NCBI GenBank assembly: GCA_033675265.1
Contig: JAUJYZ010000670.1
Location: 1-64,000 of the forward strand
Direction of reading: 5' to 3'
Source of the DNA: Actinostola sp. cb2023
Lineage: Eukaryota; Cnidaria; Anthozoa; Actiniaria; Actinostolidae
DNA length: 64,000 nucleotides
Positions 41,304-53,605 of this stretch are shown here, piece by piece. A model generated the notes under the pieces. The model did not search any database. It worked only from the letters and a program-made list of their open reading frames with translations, and was not told where the DNA came from. The stretch's first letter is position 1, and every line of letters begins with the position of its first letter. The position numbers and the translations under genes were made by a program.

Positions 41304-42670
41304 GGGGCCGGTTGCATAAAACTTACGAGTCTACTTAAGTGTACTCGTAATTTAAGACTGTTGAAAAGAATGAGTTAATTGCTCACTTAAGTGGGTGTCT
41401 CCGTAAAACACGCCCATCATTTTTACGATCAAAAATGAATGTCTCTTATACTTCTGTATTTTGAAGGCCTGACATAAGGAATCACTAATATCGATTTGGT
41501 TTCTTTGAAAATAATTTAAATATTTTTTTAGAATTTTTTTAAGTAGTTGCGCTGCTCATGGCAATTTCGAAGTCCAGCAGACTGTAAAATGTCAAGATTT
41601 TGCAACTGCCGCATAAAGTTAATTCGAGATTAAATGCAATACTTTTTGCATGGGTGTGTAGCTATATCCTTCTAGTTTTTTCGGCAATTTGGTTTTAAGA
41701 AATTGCATCTCGCATTGTAATGGCATCAGGAAGAATATGGACCCTCATGCACGCGTTGTATTCATAATCCCAAACCACCCCAACTTTGAGGGCTTTTTTC
41801 AAAATCGTGGCACCTGATTCAAACTCGTTCACTATATGTGAATAAAGTACTAATGTTTATCAATACAAAACGCCAATAAAATCTTTCTGCATAGCATTTT
41901 TGAAAAAATCGTAAGCGTTCAAACTTGGGGAAAATGCACAAATCGAACTTCTGTCAGATTTCGATCGGTTCGAACTAACAACAAAACAAAATACCTGAAT
42001 AGGCTTAGCCAGAGCTTGGTAGTCATAGTAAGTCCTTCTGAATCGTCTATAACGTGTAGAATAATTGCTTGACCTCCAAGGTTAGGGAATCAAGTGGCCA
42101 TTGTACGTATAAATGCCGTATATTCAACGATCAGTCCAGATCGTAACAGTGATTTCATGGCTTCTGATGTTCTTGTAAATTCCATTGTGTGCGAATCTTT
42201 AGTGAAAATAGACGTCTACAGAGATCCAGTTATACATTTATCAAACATCAATCGAGAATGGAGCTAAATAATTGAAAATAATCGAGTAAACAACTTAGTT
42301 TCAATTCTTCGTTCCCAGTCCCCCACTCCTTTTGTACCAGTGGGGGTGGACCGGGTGGTAGAGGGTATAACAAGTCTGGGTATCGTTTTCGTTTTAAAAT
42401 TAAACTCTAATGAAGTATATGTTGTCGTGTGTATGAATATATATCTAATTGTTCTATATTTGTGCACTCGTTAGATAGTTTGGTGGGCTATCTGTGGTTG
42501 AAATACACAGGGAGCCCATGCAATCAGTCATTGGTATGCCGTTGTCTATAGACTATGTATTGAAAAATGGAGTATAAATGTTCTTTTACTGAGTGCAAAC
42601 CTAATTCTGGCTGTGGAGAATTCTACGGAGCCCCGTAAGAGCCATCAACAAACAATAATTTCATGTAAGA

Positions 42671-42932
42671 ATATCGCGCGATACTGTTGTACTATCGCGC
42701 GATAACAACTCATTATTATCGCGCGATATTTCGCTGTTATCGCGCGATACTGTGCTTCTATCGCGCGATACTTTGTTATTATCGCGCGATAATTCCTTAT
42801 CGCGCGATACCTTGTTATTATCGCGCGATAATTCGTTGTTATCGCGCGATACTGTGCTTCTATCGCGCGATACTTATCGCGCGATACTTTGTTATTATCG
42901 CGCGATAATTCGTTGTTATCGCGCGATAATGA
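42671..42932. repeat. Array of the palindrome TATCGCGCGATA, left (13 copies)
   Basis: Thirteen copies of ATCGCGCGAT, mostly as full TATCGCGCGATA, occur in 260 bp. Starts are commonly 21 bp apart (42673, 42694, 42718, 42739, 42760, 42781), with a few shorter steps. Spacers are AT-rich and varied (ACTGTGCTTC, ACTTTGTTAT, ATTCGTTGT). Confidence 0.97.
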
Positions 42933-43632
42933 TTGTATGTGTAATACGTTACTTATTCGACATGTCAGCAGACAACATGGTGGCGAACACACTTGTTCTT
43001 CTTCTTTGTGCATTTCTTGTACTTCCCTCGATGAATAGTGCTTTTATATACTTGAATACTTACCGGCAAGCCAGATCAATATTATAACTTACTGACGTGC
43101 AGGTATACGTTGGTCGAGAACCATTGTATATTTATTTCTCTATTTTCTCTATAACTGTCAGTTCTCTTTTCATAGCAGGCAAATGCAATTTAACCCATAA
43201 TTATGTAAAGAAAGAGAGAACAGTGGCTGTATAGGCGAAAGATGAAAAATAAAAAGTAAAAAATAAATTCAGAAATGTGGGTAGAGATATAGAAGATAAA
43301 ATAAAGGGTACAGGAAATTAAAATAAAATATAAAGAATGAATGAAGATGAAAATAAAGTAAACATATTTTTGTGTGTGTAGACAGGGGAGGGCAGGGTCT
43401 AAAATTTTGTACCGGTAACGTACTTGTCAGAGCTTCATTTGTACATATTTCTGAACTTCCCAGTCTTTGTAATTATCAATTGAATATTTATGTAGTATAT
43501 TCCTGACTCTTTTCTTCTTCTCTGACACACAGTTAATATGAAACAAACAAAATAATATTGTAAACTAAATATATATATTAAATTTTACAGCACCCGCCTA
43601 GATTAGTTTAATTGCTATTTGCTGGTCGGTGT

Positions 43633-43767
43633 TAGAGTGATTCCAATAAACCTGGGCACTACTAATTAGCTGTCAGTGTTTATTAGATGCAAAGAAACAA
43701 AAGAGTGAGTGTCTAATAGTGTGTATTGGTGTAGTTAGTAATGTCCAGGTTTATTGGAATCACTCTA
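43633..43767. mobile_element. 135-bp MITE, TAGAGTGATTCCAATAAACC termini
   Basis: Inverted ends TAGAGTGATTCCAATAAACC and its complement GGTTTATTGGAATCACTCTA. Ends in TA, as for mariner-like MITEs. It lies in the centre of the palindromic element. Confidence 0.8.
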
Positions 43768-44027
43768 TCTTATGTAAAGTAACTTATTTGTAAATAAACT
43801 GACCTGAACTGAACTGGTAGACTGCGGCAAAGAGGGGAGTGTGGTAGTGTGGTTGTCTTTATATATGATAGAGGGGGGAATAAATAAATAAATATGAAAA
43901 GGAAAAGGAAAAGAGTAAAAAGTAAAAAAATAAAACGAAATATAGGAACGTAGAACAATAAGAAATAAAACAATAAATCGATGGGCATGTAATACGAGGC
44001 ACTTTTAATCAGATCACATGACATGCC

Positions 44028-44250
44028 AGTATCGCGCGATAACAACGAATTATCGCGCGATAACAACAAAGTATCGCGCGATAACTATCGCGCGATAGAA
44101 GCACAACCACAAAGTATCGCGCGATAACTATCGCGCGATAGAAGCACAGTATCGCGCGATAAGAACGAATTCTCGCGCGATAATAATGAGTTGTTATCGC
44201 GCGATAGTACAACAGTATCGCGCGATAGAAACACAGTATCGCGCGATATT
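44028..44250. repeat. Array of the palindrome TATCGCGCGATA, right (10 exact copies plus one variant)
   Basis: The mirror of the left array. Ten exact ATCGCGCGAT cores and one TCTCGCGCGATA variant. Copy number and spacing differ slightly from the left array, so the arms have changed independently here. Confidence 0.97.
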
Positions 44251-45754
44251 CTTACATGAAATTATTGTTTGTTGATGGCCCTTACGGGGCTCCGTAGAAT
44301 TCTCCACAGCCAGAATTAGGTTTGCGCTCAGTAAAAGAACATTTATACTCCATTTTTCAATACATACTCTACAGACAACGGCATACCAATGACTGATTGT
44401 ATGGGCTCCCTGTGTATTTCAACCACAGATAGCCCACCAAACTATCTAACGAATGCACAAATATAGAACAATTAGATATATATTCATACACACGACAACA
44501 TATACTTCATTAGAGTTTAATTTTAAAACGAAAACGATACCCAGACTTGTTATACCCTCTACCACCCGGTCCACCCCCACTGGTACAAAAGGAGTGGGGG
44601 ACTGGGAACGAATTATCTCAATGTAAACACGGAACCCGGCTAAGAATTGAAACTAAGTTGTTTACTCGATTATTTTCAATTATTTAGCTCCATTCTCGAT
44701 TGATGTTTGATAAATGTATAACTGGATCTCTGTAGACGTCTATTTTCACTGAAGATTCGCACACAATGGAATTTACAAGAACATCAGAAGCCATGAAATC
44801 ACTGTTACGATCTGGACTGATCGTTGAATATACGGCATTTATACGTACAATGGCCACTTGATTCCCTAACCTTGGAGGTCAAGCAATTATTCTACACGTT
44901 ATAGACGATTCAGAAGGACTTACTATGACTACCAAGCTCTGGCTAAGCCTATTCAGGTATTTTGTTTTGTTGTTAGTTCGAACCGATCGAAATCTGACAG
45001 AAGTTCGATTTGTGCATTTTCCCCAAGTTTGAACGCTTACGATTTTTTCAAAAATGCTATGCAGAAAGATTTTATTGGCGTTTTGTATTGATAAACATTA
45101 GTACTTTATTCACATATAGTGAACGAGTTTGAATCAGGTGCCACGATTTTGAAAAAAGCCCTCAAAGTTGGGGTGGTTTGGGATTATGAATACAACGCGT
45201 GCATGAGGGTCCATATTCTTCCTGATGCCATTACAATGTGAGATGCAAATTCTTAAAACCAAATTGCCGAAGAAACTAGAAGGATATAGCTACACACCCA
45301 TGCAAAAAGTATTGCATTTAATCTCGAATTAACTTGTAAGTGACCACTTAGGTGCTGTTTATGCAACGACATATACGGGTGTTGCACAAACGCATTGCGC
45401 CCATATCTTAAGTGCACAAGTCGTCCGTAAATTTACGGGAGCCCTAGAGGTCCCGTAAAACTTAAGTGCGTCATGGAAAAATTTTACTTTCAGTTTAAAA
45501 TTTCCTTCAATATTTTTAATTTATAAACATATCATAGCCTTGTATTGTAAGTGTGTTTATTTGGACTAATTTGGATATATATTTTCAGGAAAGAGTATTG
45601 TGCTATTTAGCGCTATTTTGCAGCATACATGTATGCACATTTTATGTAAAGAAGATTCGACAAGCAAAGTTTGTCATTTATAGGTTTTATTTTTCCTGGC
45701 GCTAGAATAGTTTAGATGGAGAACAGTCAGATGGTCATGAAGCCTTAGAAACGA

Positions 45755-45955
45755 CGAGTGAGCAGTTCAACTCAGAGCAAGATATTAGTTGGGAGGACAA
45801 TGTGCCACAACAACCAAAGAAAGAAGAAAAGAAAAGTCCACAAGTGAGAGCAGGCGACACCACAATCATAAGTAATCTGTACGAACAACAGTTAAAAGAG
45901 GAACATGAGAACAATTGCTAGACCTACAAATTGCAATTGCAAAAGACGAACTCGC
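45755..45955 (+). pseudogene. MYB/NAIF1-like protein fragment of the Harbinger element
   Basis: One frame reads WEDNVPQQPKKEEKKSP, then ISNLYEQQLKEEHEN. One frame over follows LLDLQIAIAKDELAQITEY. A coiled C-terminus of the type LLDLQIxxAK is typical of the second (MYB/SANT, NAIF1-like) protein of PIF/Harbinger elements. Frameshifted and without its DNA-binding domain. Confidence 0.5.
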
Positions 45956-46322
45956 ACAAATAACTGAATATATATATATATATAAATGTGCTCATTTTAC
46001 TTTCCTTCATTTCATCAAGTAATCCGTTTACATTTTTGTACAATCGATGTTATTCATTTTTGAAAGCTTTTTGATTTATTAGCTTCTATAGGTTTTGTTA
46101 ATTATACATTTCTGTAATCAAATTCTATGCGTTCTACGAATTAAAAATATTTATGCTTAACCAAGCACTTAAGTGTCCCCGTAAATTCACTCTTAAGTAA
46201 TTCACTTACGAAAGTGTTCGGTAAGCTTCATGCAACACGCTTTAGGAAACCCGTAACACAATCTTACCTGCCTCACTTAAGTTAACACTTAAGTACAGGT
46301 TTTATGCAACCGGCCCCAGGAC

Positions 46323-47111
46323 GCTAAATATTGTAGTAGAATAAAAGCCAATTCTTTCCCGCCAAATTATATGTCAATCCTTCGTGTCAAAATGCAATTT
46401 CGATTCACATTGGGTACTAACAAAGATAGCTTGAACATGGAATATTTATATTTGGGCAAAATCAACTAAGAACATACATAAATAAACCATAAAATACAGA
46501 TTTGTTGAGTAGAATGCGCGGTAGTGTGATTGAGAAAGACTCATTGGCTATCATCTTTACTTAATCGTGTTGACTTAATCCTAGCAACTGTCGATCATTT
46601 ACAGTGCAAACAAAGATTGAAAGGCTGACAACCCGATACCACGTCTCCAGCTGTGATAACTTTTGCTCCTCATGATGCATCATATAACGACCAAACAACA
46701 AAAATATAATAAATATTTCAAAAATCATGCATTCTGTTGTAACGGTTGCTTGATCCGTGAAAGTTTAATTGTAAATCTGAGAGCCTTTTTTCTATTTTAA
46801 ACTCGCAAAAAAATGTAAATCTCAACGTGTGTATTTCGGGCCTCGTTCATTATTTTTATCAAAATTTAGAATAAAGTAACAATTGGTACTAATTTCACTT
46901 ACATGGATCACTTTCCACAGCTGGTATTTCGTCCCTCATATCTGCAAACACATGTACAAAAAGGCACGGACCAAGTACGAGGACCAAAAGTTGAAAACTT
47001 CGAAGCGAAACCATGTTGAACGTTTGAAAAGCTCTCTTTCAGCGAATGTTGTCCGGTCGCAGCTCAAAGCGGCAATGAAAAAAATTTTAGTCGTTGAATC
47101 CTTTTATAGCT
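46323..47111. other. Unique sequence, no gene confirmed
   Basis: A basic frame at 46883-47113 (KKARTKYEDQKLKTSKRNH) is not recognised and lacks supporting splice sites. Confidence 0.4.
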
Positions 47112-47565
47112 AAGGGATACATTACAGTAAATTAGCGGTAGCTATCTGATTGGCTAATTCAAAAATGCTTTGTTTACTGTGTGGGTTTGAAAGCTGGTCG
47201 GCGTGTACTGGGGTTTGGCGGGGTTTGGCGGGGTCAAACATAGGCAGTAACTCCGGGGTGGGTACTCCCAGAAATTTAGGATAGGGATGTGCCGCCGGGA
47301 TGTCGAAACCCTGACCCTATTTAAGGATGAAAACATGGAAAATGCAAACACTTCCCAAGTATTTGTAACTGTATTCCTTCGGAAATCGCTAAATCAGAAG
47401 TACATACGCTGGCTGTTACGCTAAGAGTTGTTTTATCAAAATAAAAAAGTGTACCCAATTTAAGATCGAATATTTTATTTTATGGTGAAAAAGCAAAATA
47501 TATGGTACTCAATTTAAGGATACGGAAATTCAAAAAACTTATCTATACAGCATATATATGGGTGT

Positions 47566-47567
<2 letters not shown>

Positions 47568-47598
<31 letters not shown>
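47568..47598. repeat. Poly-C tract of about 30 bases
   Basis: A near-uninterrupted C run after GGGTGTA. A similar run is at 40125-40144. Its length may be unreliable. Confidence 0.9.
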
Positions 47599-48236
47599 AC
47601 CCCCGGAGGGCGGGGCGCAGTAAGAGTGTATTCTTCGGATCAACTATACAATTATCTAATCAGCTACGGCATAACTGTACCATAAGCGGACCAACTATAC
47701 ACTAAAGACTACGTTTCTAAGATCGTACTTACATGGATATTTCTAGTGGTTAAATGAACATAGTGGTTTGACCAGATTTAGTGAGATGACGCATGAAAAA
47801 GTAGCCATTTTCTATTGTTTGCTAAGAAAAGGACAAACGCATTATCTTGTGTTTACAAGATAAACACTAGTGTAAAGAAGTTCAAATTCATATTTCAACA
47901 AGAAATTAAGAATCATATATAGAAACCAGAATTATCACAGAGTTCAAAGCTAGTTACCATAGTAACACGTAAAAGTCCTATCTGAAAAAGTACAATTTCA
48001 ATAAGTCTTCAAACAATAGATCAATTGGCACGTACAAATCAACTAATCTAAGGTTAATTCACAAGTACAAATCTAATCAGATAGAACAAACACACCTGAC
48101 ATGTTTCTCAACAAGATAGCAACAACAACTTTCAAAAACAGCTTCGATCAGATAGATAGATAGATAAACTTTATTGAAAGTGTCAGGTTTCATGTCTTGC
48201 GCAGTAGAGTAAATACAATGCACAACGAGGTAACAG

Positions 48237-50116
48237 CAATCTCGTCTCCAGAGCCCACGTTATTCCTCTTGGTCAGCACCGAGAAACGAAAGGATCTGGC
48301 TGCAACCGATGTTTGTTGCATTCTGATTGGTTTGTCAAAACAATAGAAGGACCGGAAGTAAACTGATTAGTTAGCATCGGAAAAGATTTGCCTACAAATT
48401 GGAACATTTGGTCTTTTCGGTCCTAGCCCCTGCGAATCCCTTCGAATTCTTATTCTTCTTTTTTTCCTGTCAGTTTCTGATTGTTTTTCACTTCGGTATA
48501 TTAATATTATATATATAATATGCAATATGTACTTCAGTTTAATTTATATTTTCGCTTGACCCCCTTCCCTCCCCCTCCACGAAATCCCCAAATCAGTCAT
48601 AGATTATTGCTTTTATAATTTCATGCCGTGATTAGATCTGATTACATCGACATATATAACACTTACTTGTTACATTAATTGTGCATGGAAAAAGGGTTCA
48701 CCACTGCTTTGCATTGAGTATTTTCACCCGCTATCAGTTCCCTCAGATTCATCAGTTTTGTTTGTGCAACGGCGAAGGCACAAGCTGTTATCAATAGTCA
48801 TACTAACAACACCAGAGAAGCCTGACACATCATATTTTTGAATGCCCAGCAGTTTACATCGAGTCAAGATAATACAATGATCAATAGATATAAATACTAG
48901 GAAGAGCTTCGAGGCTGTTGTGTATATACTCTGTGTGGGACTCTATAAAAACTGGCCGAAATACGGTGCGAAAATTTTACGAACTAACCATGATGTATTT
49001 GGTATCAAAATGTCCATAAAAGCGCGGGTTATGCTAATCCGTAGTTAATTTCGTGACTAGGCCTGTGTAGTTTCAATAAAAGCTATTTATGTGGGCTGAC
49101 AGGCCAGTTTGAGGTCATGTCACGCCAATTCTCTTGTAAGGTAGACCCATTCAACTAAAAACATACGGTACTTTTTTGCATCGAATTTCAATTATAACCA
49201 AATAATATGGTCCACGAAAGATCAAAAAAACTAAATCCGTCGTTAACTTTTTAGTTATATGCATTTATACGAGGAAAATTGCAAAACCTTGAATTTGAGC
49301 CCATGTTTGTATGTACTAGAATGTGGGGGCGTGCCAGAGAAATTCTAGCTGACTACTTGTGACAAATCTTTCCCGATGAAAAGGCGGAGTTTCAAATATG
49401 GAACTCCCGAGAGCTACACTCTGACGTTCCGAAACTCGCTAAAAACCTTTCTAATCGCTAAATAAATGACACAGGACTCAAGTAGATATTAATCTTTATA
49501 GTGAAAGCAGTTTTAGAAATTCAAGATCTCAAAAGAAGAGGATTCTAGAAGTGAATTCACGGCCATATAACTGGTCTATTTCCCAACGGCCGATCAAATA
49601 AGACACAGGAAGCCCAATACACAAACAGAGGGAAAACACAAACGCTTATAGTCCAGATCAGCTCTAAGTTTTGACATTTGATATCAGATTAACGTATTCA
49701 ATGGTGATATCACAAGGATAATGGAGTCCTGGCATGGTGTTGTAGATGTATTAAAACACTATTCTTGGCCATGGCAGAAGTCAAACACTCGAGCCAATCT
49801 AACTTGGCACTGAATCAGTCGGCGATCAGCTATTTCCCCGTATCGGAAGTATGGCCAAATTATCATCTCTCTTAGATAGACCAACGGCTTTCAGTACTTC
49901 GTACTGTTTGAATATTTAACTGATGCCAGCTTTTTCAATCATTTTCAAACCGTAATGCAACGCATCGTGAAAGCTATCACTAATACCCGCCATTTTGTTA
50001 GAACATGCGCAGTTTAAACTTCCGGTCCGAGATTTTCAGACTAAAATCGGTTGCAGCCAGAGCCTCTCGTTTTTCGGTGCTGACCAAGAGGAACGTTGGC
50101 TCTGGAGACGAGATTG
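48237..50116. mobile_element. Mutator-like non-autonomous transposon with 9-bp target duplication
   Basis: Inverted termini of about 75 bp begin CAATCTCGTCTCCAGAGCC on both ends. They are flanked by AGGTAACAG (48228-48236) and AGGTCACAG (50117-50125). The paralogous arm copies at about 53943-53962 and 56605 read CACAACGAGGTCACAGTT (inverted; ACTGGGACC variant at 56605) without the insertion, so the empty site is visible in the same window. A 9-bp duplication fits Mutator-like elements. No transposase is inside. Confidence 0.8.
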
Positions 50117-50184
50117 AGGTCACAGTTGAGTTGATTTCAGAGACCAGAGAGTTCAGTACACAATAGTTAACTCAGAACAACCGA

Positions 50185-50655
50185 TGGAACTCAAGTCCAG
50201 AGATTTCAAAAAAGATCAAGTACCTACCAACTGTCTACCGTTCCTGCAAAGTTTATGGTTTCCAAAAAGTGACCTATATAAAATACAACGAAATATTTAG
50301 TTACAATGGTAAACAATTAAGAAAAGTGAAAACAAATAAGGTTGTGGAAAAATATATTCAAGAGAGAACTTACTGGAAAAGCAATCTGTCCAGAAAGTTC
50401 ATGAGGCAATATCGTTTCCTGAAGCGTACAGAACCCTCCTGGATAAACCGGTTTTCAAGTAAGACCACCTTACTGTTTACTGATGGCGTTTCTAAGGAAA
50501 CCATAAGAGTAACTATGCAGCAGAAACGAAAAATAGATATTAAATATATATATAGCGTCACGAAAATATATATAATATGTTTAAAAAAAAACACTTGCAA
50601 AAATGAAATCGAATGGAAAACTTTTAAAAGCTTTGTAATCTACAGAAAGAATCAG
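50185..50655 (+). pseudogene. Decayed copy of the MELKSRDF small ORF
   Basis: Starts MELKSRDFKKDQVPTN as at 53884 but shifts frame at GTGACCTATATAAAA, then continues as TYIKYNEIFSYNGKQLRK. The product is unknown. Confidence 0.35.
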
Positions 50656-51287
50656 TAGGTGACCGACTGGGAATACCGCAAATTAGTACCATTATATTTA
50701 GATAGATAGATAAATTGTTTATTATTCCAATTATGACAAATGGTATAATATAAATAGATAAATTACATGTAATTACTGTAAACCAACTGTAATAAGTATA
50801 TTAAGGTAAATATTTTGAATGTTAAATAAATTGTAGTGGCTTCATCTGCATTTAAAATTTGCTTAAGCCACTACAATTTATTTAATATGATGCCTGCATA
50901 CAAGGAAACCCTTAATATGTTGAATGTTATTTAATAATGTCTGTAATTTAACTCTTTTTTTTGTGACAAATAAAGTTATTACCAAAAAAAAGTTTGAGCC
51001 GTGGCAAGTTGCTTCCTAGTGAAATACAAATAACCGAGGTAACAACCGATAGGATGCTAATGCAGCATCATCAAAATAAATAATACTGGGAAAAAAAGGT
51101 GAAGAAAAGTAACATTAAAGATGGAACATGTGCAAAAAAGGTGTTTCAAAGTGGAACTGGAAATGGAATACTAATTACTAGTTGAAACTGAAAATATAAT
51201 AACATTTAGCAATATGCACCCCATGACACAAAAGCCGTTCTTAATTACTTCAAAATCAGTCGCCTCGTTATCTACTGTTTGAAATGA

Positions 51288-51960
51288 GAACACATTTTGG
51301 GCTTTGCCCACTTAGTCAGTTTTACTATTTCACAATGTATGTTAGAATATGTGCTCAGAAATATTAGAATATGTGCTCAGAAATATCCGAAAACACATTT
51401 TGGGCTTTGCCCACTGAGTCAGTTTTACTATTTTCACAATGTATGTTAGAATATGTGCTCAGAAATATCCGAACACATTTTGGGCTTTGCCCACTGAGTC
51501 AGTTTTACTATTTTACAATGTATGTTAGAATATGTGCTCAGAAATATCCGAACACATTTTGGGCTTTGCCCACTGAGACAGTTTTACTATTTTACAATGT
51601 ATGTTAGAATATGTGCTCAGAAATATCCGAACACATTTTGGGCTTTGCCCACTGAGACAGTTTTACTATTTTACAATGTATGTTAGAATATGTGCTCAGA
51701 AATATCCGAACACATTTTGGGCTTTGCCCACTGAGTCAGTTTTACTATTTTACAATGTATGTTAGAATATGTGCTCAGAAATATCCGAACACATTTTGGC
51801 TTTGCCCACTTAGTCAGTTTTACTATTTTACCATGTATGTTAGAAGATGTGCTCAGAAATATCCGAACACATTTTGGGCTTTGCCCAATGAGTTTTACTA
51901 TTTTACCATGTATGTTAGAAAATGTGCTCAGAAATATCCAAACACATTTTGGCTTCGACC
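51288..51960. repeat. 79-bp minisatellite, left array (about 8 units)
   Basis: The unit contains GTTTTACTATTTTACAATG, AGAATATGTGCTCAGAAAT and ACACATTTTGGGCTTTGCCC. It is inverse in orientation to the array at 54655-55465. Confidence 0.95.
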
Positions 51961-52366
51961 ATGCAGAGCAAAATTATGGAATTCATCACCAATGCACTGG
52001 TAAAACATACTTATATGTTTTGTAAAAAATGATTGCTTTCAAATAAAATTAAAATATATGACAATTATTTTACTGTGGTAATTATTATGTGCAAAAGAGT
52101 GATTGTTTGCCAATTTCTCAAAAAAATGGCAAATTTCAATGATGCATACCCTGATATTTACTATACTTTCTCCACTTCAGAATATCGGAACTTAAAAGAT
52201 AACTTGTTATACCATCGAGTGCATATTTTTTCACGAACGTTGGGCTGCCTGTGTTACGTTTGTGATTGAAAACGTCGGTCAGGCTCACCACCTACCACTC
52301 CCTCCCATGATAATTAAAAGAGAACGTCTCTAGGCGGTCAGCCTTGCGTGAACCGTGAAATTGGTA

Positions 52367-52564
52367 TAGAGTCGTTTTCGTGGCACGAGCCGTACCGTAA
52401 CTACTTCTCACCGGTGCGGTGACCGTATCGCGCCATCATCGTGGGGGTATTCAAGCATTCTGATTGGTTAAGAAATGATTTCGCGCTCTGTGATTGGTTG
52501 AATACAATGTCTTGGATTCCGTAGCGTGACCGAAAGGTTTCCCACTCATACGAAAACGACTCTA
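52367..52564. mobile_element. About 200-bp MITE, TAGAGTCGTTTTCGT termini
   Basis: Inverted ends TAGAGTCGTTTTCGT and ACGAAAACGACTCTA. It contains two CCAAT-type GATTGGTT boxes. Confidence 0.7.
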
Positions 52565-53605
52565 TTGATTACCGTGATTCGTTATTTGACATATTTAAAT
52601 AGTCGTAAACTGTGCGGATGACACACATCGCCCCTCCCCATGGCAGCCTCTCTTCTAAAGCTGTTATTCTTTATCCATTACCCTTATTAGGCCTAGTTAA
52701 GACGCCGTGCTAATCTTGAGCCGTTCTCATCTCAAACAGTAGATAACGAGGCGACTAATTGTGAAGTAATTAAGAACGGCTTTTGTGTCATGGGGTGCAT
52801 ATTGCTAAATTGTATTCTATTTTCAGTTTCAACTAGTAATTAGTATTCCATTTTCAGTTCCACTTTGAAACACCTTTTCTACAGATGTTCCATTTTTAAT
52901 TTTACCTTTTTTCGCCTTCTTTTGTTCAGTATTATTTATTTTAATGATGCCGCGTTAGCATCCTATCGGTTGTTCACGGTTATTTGTATTTCACTAGGAA
53001 GCAACTTGCCACGGCTCAAACTTTTATTTTGTTAATAACTTTATTTGTCACAAAAAAACACAATTAAATTACAGACATTATTAAATAACATTCAACATAT
53101 TTACCTTAATATACTTATTACAGTTGGTTTACAGTAATTACATGTAATTTCGTAATTTATCTATTCAGTAGCTGATACCTTTTGTAATAATTGGAATAAT
53201 AAACAATTTATCTATCTATCTATCTATCTAAATATAATGGTACTAATTTGCGGTACTCCCAGTCGGTCACCTACAATACTGGTTCTTTCTGTAGATTACA
53301 AAGCTTTTTAAAGTTTATTTCATTTTTGCAAGTGTTTTTTTTAAACATATTTTTCGTTTCTGCTGCATAGTTTATATTTTCTCTGATTTTGAGAAATTGC
53401 AACATTAGAATGATGAAATTCACTTGAGTGTTTTTCACTCCTAAAATTATATTTGGCAGATTGCTTTGAGGAAGATGGATTTGATATTGTTGAATCCAGT
53501 TCCTGATCTCAAAATAGATGTTCTGAGGCTCAAACTGTTTAATTAAAATAGTTACATACTCGTATGGTTTCCTTAGAAACGCCATCAGTAAACAGTAAAG
53601 TGGTC

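Larger units (their letters stand above)
41618..45335. mobile_element. 3.7-kb palindromic element with arms of about 1.3 kb
   Basis: The left arm (41618-about 42935) and right arm (about 44028-45335) are near-identical inverted copies, from GTTAATTCGAGATTAAATGC outward to the TATCGCGCGATA arrays inward. The central 1.1 kb (42936-44027) is unique except for a small MITE. No transposase is visible, so it is a fold-back type non-autonomous element or a recent inverted duplication. It also contains a pair of ACACAGGGAGCCCAT motifs. Confidence 0.85.
41304..46317. mobile_element. Harbinger-like element copy 2 with nested insertion
   Basis: The left terminus GGGGCCGGTTGCATAAAA at 41304 matches the inverted right terminus TTTTATGCAACCGGCCCC ending at 46317, and both are extended by CCT/AGG. 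Sequence homologous to copy 1 is interrupted after about 41390 and resumes at 45337 (TTGTAAGTGACCACTTAGG). The interruption is mostly the long palindromic element. It lies in P2X7-like exon 3. Confidence 0.75.

Noticed and set aside
42671..42932. CRISPR-like spacing of TATCGCGCGATA with spacers
   Set aside because: The repeat is only 12 bp, the spacers are 8-13 bp and partly repeated, and the context is a eukaryotic transposon palindrome.
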